Shown: one piece after another, positions 60,654-64,000 of the stretch
Layout: the number at the start of each line of letters is the position of its first letter
Numbering within the stretch: the stretch's first letter is position 1
From: Clostridia bacterium
Lineage (GTDB): Bacteria > Bacillota > Clostridia > Oscillospirales > Acutalibacteraceae
Reading direction: 5' to 3'
Assembly (NCBI GenBank): GCA_017416765.1
Contig: JAFQBE010000013.1
Coordinates: forward strand, 155,854-219,853
Length of the DNA stretch: 64,000 nt
Translations under genes and position numbers: made by a program
Notes under the pieces: generated by a model
Seen by the model: only the letters and a program-made list of their open reading frames with translations
What the model was told of the DNA's origin: nothing
Databases searched by the model: none

Positions 60654-61309
60654 AAACATATCTTAAAGCACCAAAATTAGTCAGCGGTTTAGCTGTAATA
60701 GGTTTTGTGACAGAGGCTGTTGCTATATTTTTCTCACAGTTGAAATTTGATTTTTTGATGATGTTATTCTACTTGGCTACATGCTTTGTTTTTTTGTATA
60801 AAAGCAAATCTGAAACATCGCCTAAAAAAATACATAAATTCATAAGATTTATAAAGCCGAAATTTTTTCCGATTGCAGGCGGTTTGACAGCTCTGTTTTA
60901 TTTTTTTCGCTGTGTAACAGCTATTACTAATGATAGTACAGCCGATGGCGGTGCTGTTTTTGCGGTAATCATTGCCGCCGCACTGATTATTCTGCCACAC
61001 TGTTTGTGCATTGTCGGTACAATTAAAGATAACCGCAAACTTATCAAAAAAGCTCTTATTGCTCTTGCCGTTATACAAACATTATTGCTTGTTGCCGGTT
61101 CATTATCGTCTTTATTTATAATTCTTTACAAATTAATTTCACAAATAATTTTGATAGCCATATATGTTGTAGGTTATCTGTTTATAAAAGATGATAATTT
61201 TATAAAAACTGTTTCACAGCTTGACTTTCTTAAAACCGACCACAGCAAAGGCACAATGAATGACAGCGAATATGACGAAGCTGTCAGAACAGCCTTGGCA
61301 GACCTTTAA
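60650..61309 (+). CDS. Membrane protein with SHOCT-like tail, partner of the preceding gene
   Basis: The 219-residue protein has about six membrane helices and a C-terminal tail (KTDHSKGTMNDSEYDEAVRTALADL) like a degenerate SHOCT hairpin. It is translationally coupled to the gene before it and is under the same divergent HTH control. Function unknown; the pair looks like a small regulated membrane module. Confidence 0.65.
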   Translation: MKTYLKAPKLVSGLAVIGFVTEAVAIFFSQLKFDFLMMLFYLATCFVFLYKSKSETSPKKIHKFIRFIKPKFFPIAGGLTALFYFFRCVTAITNDSTADGGAVFAVIIAAALIILPHCLCIVGTIKDNRKLIKKALIALAVIQTLLLVAGSLSSLFIILYKLISQIILIAIYVVGYLFIKDDNFIKTVSQLDFLKTDHSKGTMNDSEYDEAVRTALADL

Positions 61310-61357
61310 ACATAACCGCAGCAGATACGCTCATGTATCTGCTGCGGTTATGTTTTG
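61310..61357 (+). terminator. Strong terminator, copy 1 of a related stem-loop set
   Basis: AACATAACCGCAGCAGATAC pairs perfectly with GTATCTGCTGCGGTTATGTT around a GCTCAT loop, then TTG. Two similar stems lie at 63394 and 63683. Confidence 0.85.
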
Positions 61358-61371
61358 CCATACAGTGCGGA

Positions 61372-61761
61372 AAGATAAACTGTAATTAATGCAAAACTGA
61401 AAATGAAAAATGTAAAATTAAGGGTCGCTTCGCTCCAAATTAAAATGAAACCTTACAGGGTGTCATCCTGAACGAAGTGAAGGATCTTTATTAATTGTTT
61501 TAAGATTCTTCGCTTACGCTCAGAATGACATTGTTTTTTCGTTTTGCTTAAATTATATTCGGCTAGGGTGTCCCGCCGACAATTATTATCTATTAGTTAT
61601 TATTTCTTATCTATTATCTGAAAAAATCAGCGAGAGATAAGAGATAAAAGATAATAAATAATAGGTAATAGTTTTCTACAATCGGGTGTGGGCGAAGCCC
61701 ACCCTTTAATTCCTAATTCCGAATTCTTAATTCCTGATTGGCTCGACAAACTATAATTTTT
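61372..61761. repeat. Composite palindromic element I, inverted relative to B and F
   Basis: From left to right it shows GATAAACTGTAATT, AAAATGAAAAATGTAAAATT, GGGTCGCTTCGCTCC and TGTCATCCTGAAC ... CTCAGAATGACA. Then come the AGATAATAAATAATAGG palindrome, GGGTGTGGGCGAAGCCCACCC, TTAATTCCTAATTC and AAACTATAATTT. The left arm type and right arm type differ, so it looks like a hybrid of two elements. Confidence 0.8.
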
Positions 61762-61849
61762 ATTTTTTATCAACGCATATACTCTTGACATATTTTTTTA
61801 AAAGTTATAGTATTTATTTGATTAAAATTTCCTGATAGGAGTGTTTAAA

Positions 61850-63370
61850 ATGGCTGTTAAAAAGCTTCAGTATTTTGCAGGCGGCAAATGGCTTGATTCG
61901 TCCTGCGAAAAGTATATGGATGTTTACAATCCCAGCACAGGCGAAGTTATTGCGCAGACTCCCTGCTGTACAAAAGATGAGGTAAACGAAGCGATTGCTT
62001 GCGCTAAAGAAGCGTTCAAAACCTGGTCAAATGTACCGGTTATGAAAAGGGTTCAGGTTGTTTTCAAATTCCGTGAGCTTCTTGAAAAGCATATGGATGA
62101 GCTTACCGAAATCTGTGCAAGGGAACACGGCAAGGTCTGGAGCGAAGCAATGGGCGATATTCTCAAGGTCAAAGAGCCTGTTGAGCTTGCCTGCTCTGCA
62201 CCGTCACTCCTTATGGGTGAAAGCATGAGAGATACATCCACAGGCTACGACACCACCCTTTACAGAGAACCCGTAGGCGTTTTTGCAGGCATTGTTCCCT
62301 TCAATTTCCCCGGCATGATTCCCATGGGCTGGATGTCACCGCTTTGCATAGTATGCGGTAACACTATTGTTCTTAAAGCTGCTTCAATGACCCCCATGAC
62401 CTGCATGAGACTCGCTGAGCTCTGGCAGGAAGCAGGTCTTCCTGACGGCGTTATCAACATCGTCACCTGCTCAAGAAACGAAGCTGAAATATTTATGGAC
62501 CACCCCGATATCAAGGGTATCACCTTTGTCGGCTCAACAAGTGTCGGTCTTCACATTTATTCAAGAGCTGCTGCAAACGGCAAGCGCGTTCAGGCTCTCT
62601 GCGAAGCAAAGAACCACGGCCTTGTGCTTGAAGATGCTGCACTTGAAAGAAGCGCAAGAGGCATTATTAACTCGTCCTTCGGCTGCGCAGGCGAACGCTG
62701 CATGGCACTCCCCGTAATTGTTGCACAGGAAAGCATTGCAGATGAGCTTGTCGGCTACCTTGTAAAATTTGCAAAGGAACTCAAGCTTGGTCCTGCTTAC
62801 GATAAGGAATCCACACTCGGTCCCGTTGTTACCGAAGCTCACAGGCAGTCCATTCACAAGTGGATTGAAAAGGGTATCGAAGAAGGTGCAGAACTTATTC
62901 TCGACGGCAGAAACCCCGTTGTTCCCGGCTACGAAAACGGCTTCTATGTCGGTCCCACAATTTTTGACCATGTTACGGAAGATATGACCGTCGGTCAGAG
63001 AGAAATTTTCGGTCCTGTTCTCTGCGTAAAGAGAGTTAAGGACTTTGAAGAAGGTCTTGCAGTTATGAACGCAAATCCGTTTGCAAACGGTTCTGTTATC
63101 TTCACTCAGAGCGGCTACTACGCACGCGAATTTGCAAGAAGAACTGACGGCGGCATGGTCGGCGTTAACGTCGGTATCCCCGTACCCGTAGGCGTATTCC
63201 CCTTCACAGGTCATAAACAGTCATTCTTTGGCGACCTTCACTGCCTCGGCAAGGATGGTTTCCGCTTCTACACAGAAACAAAGGCTGTAACCACACGCTG
63301 GTTTGACGAAGAAGAAATGAAGGCAAAAACCGTTGACACATGGGACGGTTCAGTCGGCGGCGGCGAATAA
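61850..63370 (+). CDS. mmsA: CoA-acylating (methyl)malonate-semialdehyde dehydrogenase
   Basis: The 506-residue aldehyde dehydrogenase has FAGIVPFNFPGMIPMGWM, GNTIVLKAASMTPMTC and the catalytic Cys in SFGCAGERCMALPV, the pattern of MmsA/IolA enzymes. C-terminally it has GPTIFDHVTEDMTVGQREIFGPVL. It makes acetyl- or propionyl-CoA from malonate or methylmalonate semialdehyde, as in inositol or valine breakdown. No iol genes are near. ATG 61850 follows TAGGAG. Confidence 0.93.
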   Translation: MAVKKLQYFAGGKWLDSSCEKYMDVYNPSTGEVIAQTPCCTKDEVNEAIACAKEAFKTWSNVPVMKRVQVVFKFRELLEKHMDELTEICAREHGKVWSEAMGDILKVKEPVELACSAPSLLMGESMRDTSTGYDTTLYREPVGVFAGIVPFNFPGMIPMGWMSPLCIVCGNTIVLKAASMTPMTCMRLAELWQEAGLPDGVINIVTCSRNEAEIFMDHPDIKGITFVGSTSVGLHIYSRAAANGKRVQALCEAKNHGLVLEDAALERSARGIINSSFGCAGERCMALPVIVAQESIADELVGYLVKFAKELKLGPAYDKESTLGPVVTEAHRQSIHKWIEKGIEEGAELILDGRNPVVPGYENGFYVGPTIFDHVTEDMTVGQREIFGPVLCVKRVKDFEEGLAVMNANPFANGSVIFTQSGYYAREFARRTDGGMVGVNVGIPVPVGVFPFTGHKQSFFGDLHCLGKDGFRFYTETKAVTTRWFDEEEMKAKTVDTWDGSVGGGE

Positions 63371-63393
63371 TTTAAACAGAACATAAAATAAGC

Positions 63394-63433
63394 AACCGCA
63401 GTTGATACACGAATGTATCGGCTGCGGTTTTTG
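63394..63433 (+). terminator. Terminator after mmsA, copy 2 of a related set
   Basis: AACCGCAG (63394-63401) pairs with CTGCGGTT (63422-63429), with an inner GATAC/GTATC pairing, then TTTG. Confidence 0.85.
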
Positions 63434-63539
63434 TTCCATAAAATACAATGTCATTCTCGACTCAGTGAAGAACTTTAAATAAAAAGCACCTTTGCCTACC
63501 GCTCGGGATAACAGGTATAAAATTAACCTCAATTTTGTA

Positions 63540-63568
63540 TTGACAAACAAATAGCGGTTTGTTAAAAT
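63540..63568 (+). promoter_or_regulatory. Promoter of tRNA-Ser (CGA)
   Basis: TTGACA (63540-63545), 17 bp, TAAAAT (63563-63568). Confidence 0.75.
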
Positions 63569-63589
63569 GTTTTGGTAATGTAAATATTC

Positions 63590-63677
63590 GGAGAGTTGTC
63601 CGAGTGGTCGAAGGTGCAGCACTCGAAATGCTGTAGGCTGAAAGGTCTCTAGGGTTCGAATCCCTAACTCTCCGCCA
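63590..63677 (+). tRNA. tRNA-Ser (CGA)
   Basis: The acceptor GGAGAGT pairs with ACTCTCC. The anticodon CGA is seen in GCACTCGAAATGC, there is a long variable arm, T-loop GGGTTCGAATCCC and encoded CCA. Confidence 0.95.
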
Positions 63678-63682
63678 GAAAA

Positions 63683-63722
63683 GATACCGCAGTTGATACA
63701 ATAGTGTCAACTGCGGTATTGT
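63683..63722. terminator. Terminator after tRNA-Ser, copy 3 of a related set
   Basis: GATACCGCAGTTGA pairs with TCAACTGCGGTATT around about ten bases, followed by GTTATT. Confidence 0.8.
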
Positions 63723-63837
63723 TATTCAGCTATCTCAAAGCCTTGTATATCAATAATTCCAAAACAAAAGCGTTGCATTCGTGGAATATTCAAATCACCA
63801 CGGCAGGCTTTTTAGTTTATTTGTCACCGTTAAGCTT

Positions 63838-64000
63838 TCACGGTTGTTCCTGTTTCTGGCTGTAAATCGGCAGGCTCCAATTTTCTATCTCTTCTTTATC
63901 ACCGTAGAACAGATATTTTGTTTCGCCGATTTGAGCAGAGAATGTGACTGAATCCACATCTGTATACCATTTATTATTAAAATAGTCCCATACATCAGTC
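63838..64000 (-). CDS. 3' end of an unrecognised protein gene (start outside window)
   Basis: On the minus strand a frame is open from the window edge to a TGA at 63838-63840. The visible 53 residues include VWDYFNNKWYTDVDSVTFSAQI and end in PIYSQKQEQP. The composition looks like a secreted or repeat-type protein, but the family cannot be told from this piece. Confidence 0.5.
   Translation of the reverse strand, partial: TDVWDYFNNKWYTDVDSVTFSAQIGETKYLFYGDKEEIENWSLPIYSQKQEQP

Noticed and set aside
62561-63214. 217-codon minus-strand frame opposite mmsA
   Set aside because: Shadow of a conserved dehydrogenase; low-complexity Cys/Phe composition and no start signals.
63434-63535. Additional repeat element before the last tRNA-Ser
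   Set aside because: Only a weak fragment resembling TGTCATTCT and GAAGAA is present; no arms, core or ends can be defined.

Overview
The window looks like a chromosome segment from a gut-type Clostridia (Bacillota), most likely a Ruminococcaceae/Oscillospirales-like anaerobe. The evidence is IreB (a Firmicutes phosphoprotein), a Phe T-box leader before pheST, EF-P followed by a CD1247-type protein, Gram-positive LCP and cohesin-like surface proteins, strong AGGAGG-type ribosome sites and TTGACA-N17-TATAAT promoters. Species cannot be told from sequence alone.

Layout. 1-1.4 kb: end of a metallophosphoesterase and two tRNA-Ser genes. 1.4-4.6 kb: accessory patch with an array of seven small hairpins, an S23-type four-helix-bundle protein, Nudix, P-loop kinase, GNAT and a membrane-anchored HTH regulator. 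4.6-8.2 kb: three small clustered proteins, a YfcE-like phosphodiesterase, efp, a CD1247-type protein, and RNase P RNA separated from its likely promoter by a 160-bp inverted-repeat element. 8.2-13.1 kb: LCP protein, uronate isomerase, aldo/keto reductase, and the rpsF-ssb-rpsR operon. 13.3-20.5 kb: Thr-rich surface protein, cohesin-like protein, GT4 glycosyltransferase, GH88/105-like protein, and a two-component system. 20.7-22.8 kb: dCMP deaminase, a C39-like protein and a divergent HTH/SLOG-like pair. 22.9-28.5 kb (minus strand): a complete D-allose-type uptake and catabolic operon. 28.7-32.4 kb: an AT-rich FokI-type restriction-modification system. 32.5-39.2 kb: Cmk-like kinase, AbrB, YlmH-like S4 protein, a large MMPL transporter, and EutH with a frameshifted rhodanese lipoprotein. 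39.3-39.7 kb: a candidate type I toxin-antitoxin locus. 39.8-46.2 kb: T-box-pheS-pheT, an oxidoreductase, ireB, and a polysaccharide deacetylase. 46.6-57.5 kb (minus strand): flavoprotein, phosphatase-like protein, a GT8-VTT fusion, SGNH hydrolase, serS, Nif3-like protein, rhaA, a CREST-like membrane protein, a purple-acid-phosphatase-like protein and a zinc-ribbon protein. 57.7-64 kb: PHP phosphatase, ispE, a divergent HTH/membrane-protein module, MmsA/IolA dehydrogenase, a third tRNA-Ser and a partial gene.

The most striking non-coding signal is a family of nine intergenic elements. They share GC-rich hairpin cores and AAATTACAGTTT-type ends, but the palindromic arms between core and ends come in four unrelated low-complexity types. 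Other items deserving follow-up are the full-length FokI homologue with its methylase, two FokI sites in the methylase leader, the hairpin array before the four-helix-bundle gene, the element inserted at the rnpB start, the 32-residue toxin-like peptide locus, and the GT8-VTT fusion.
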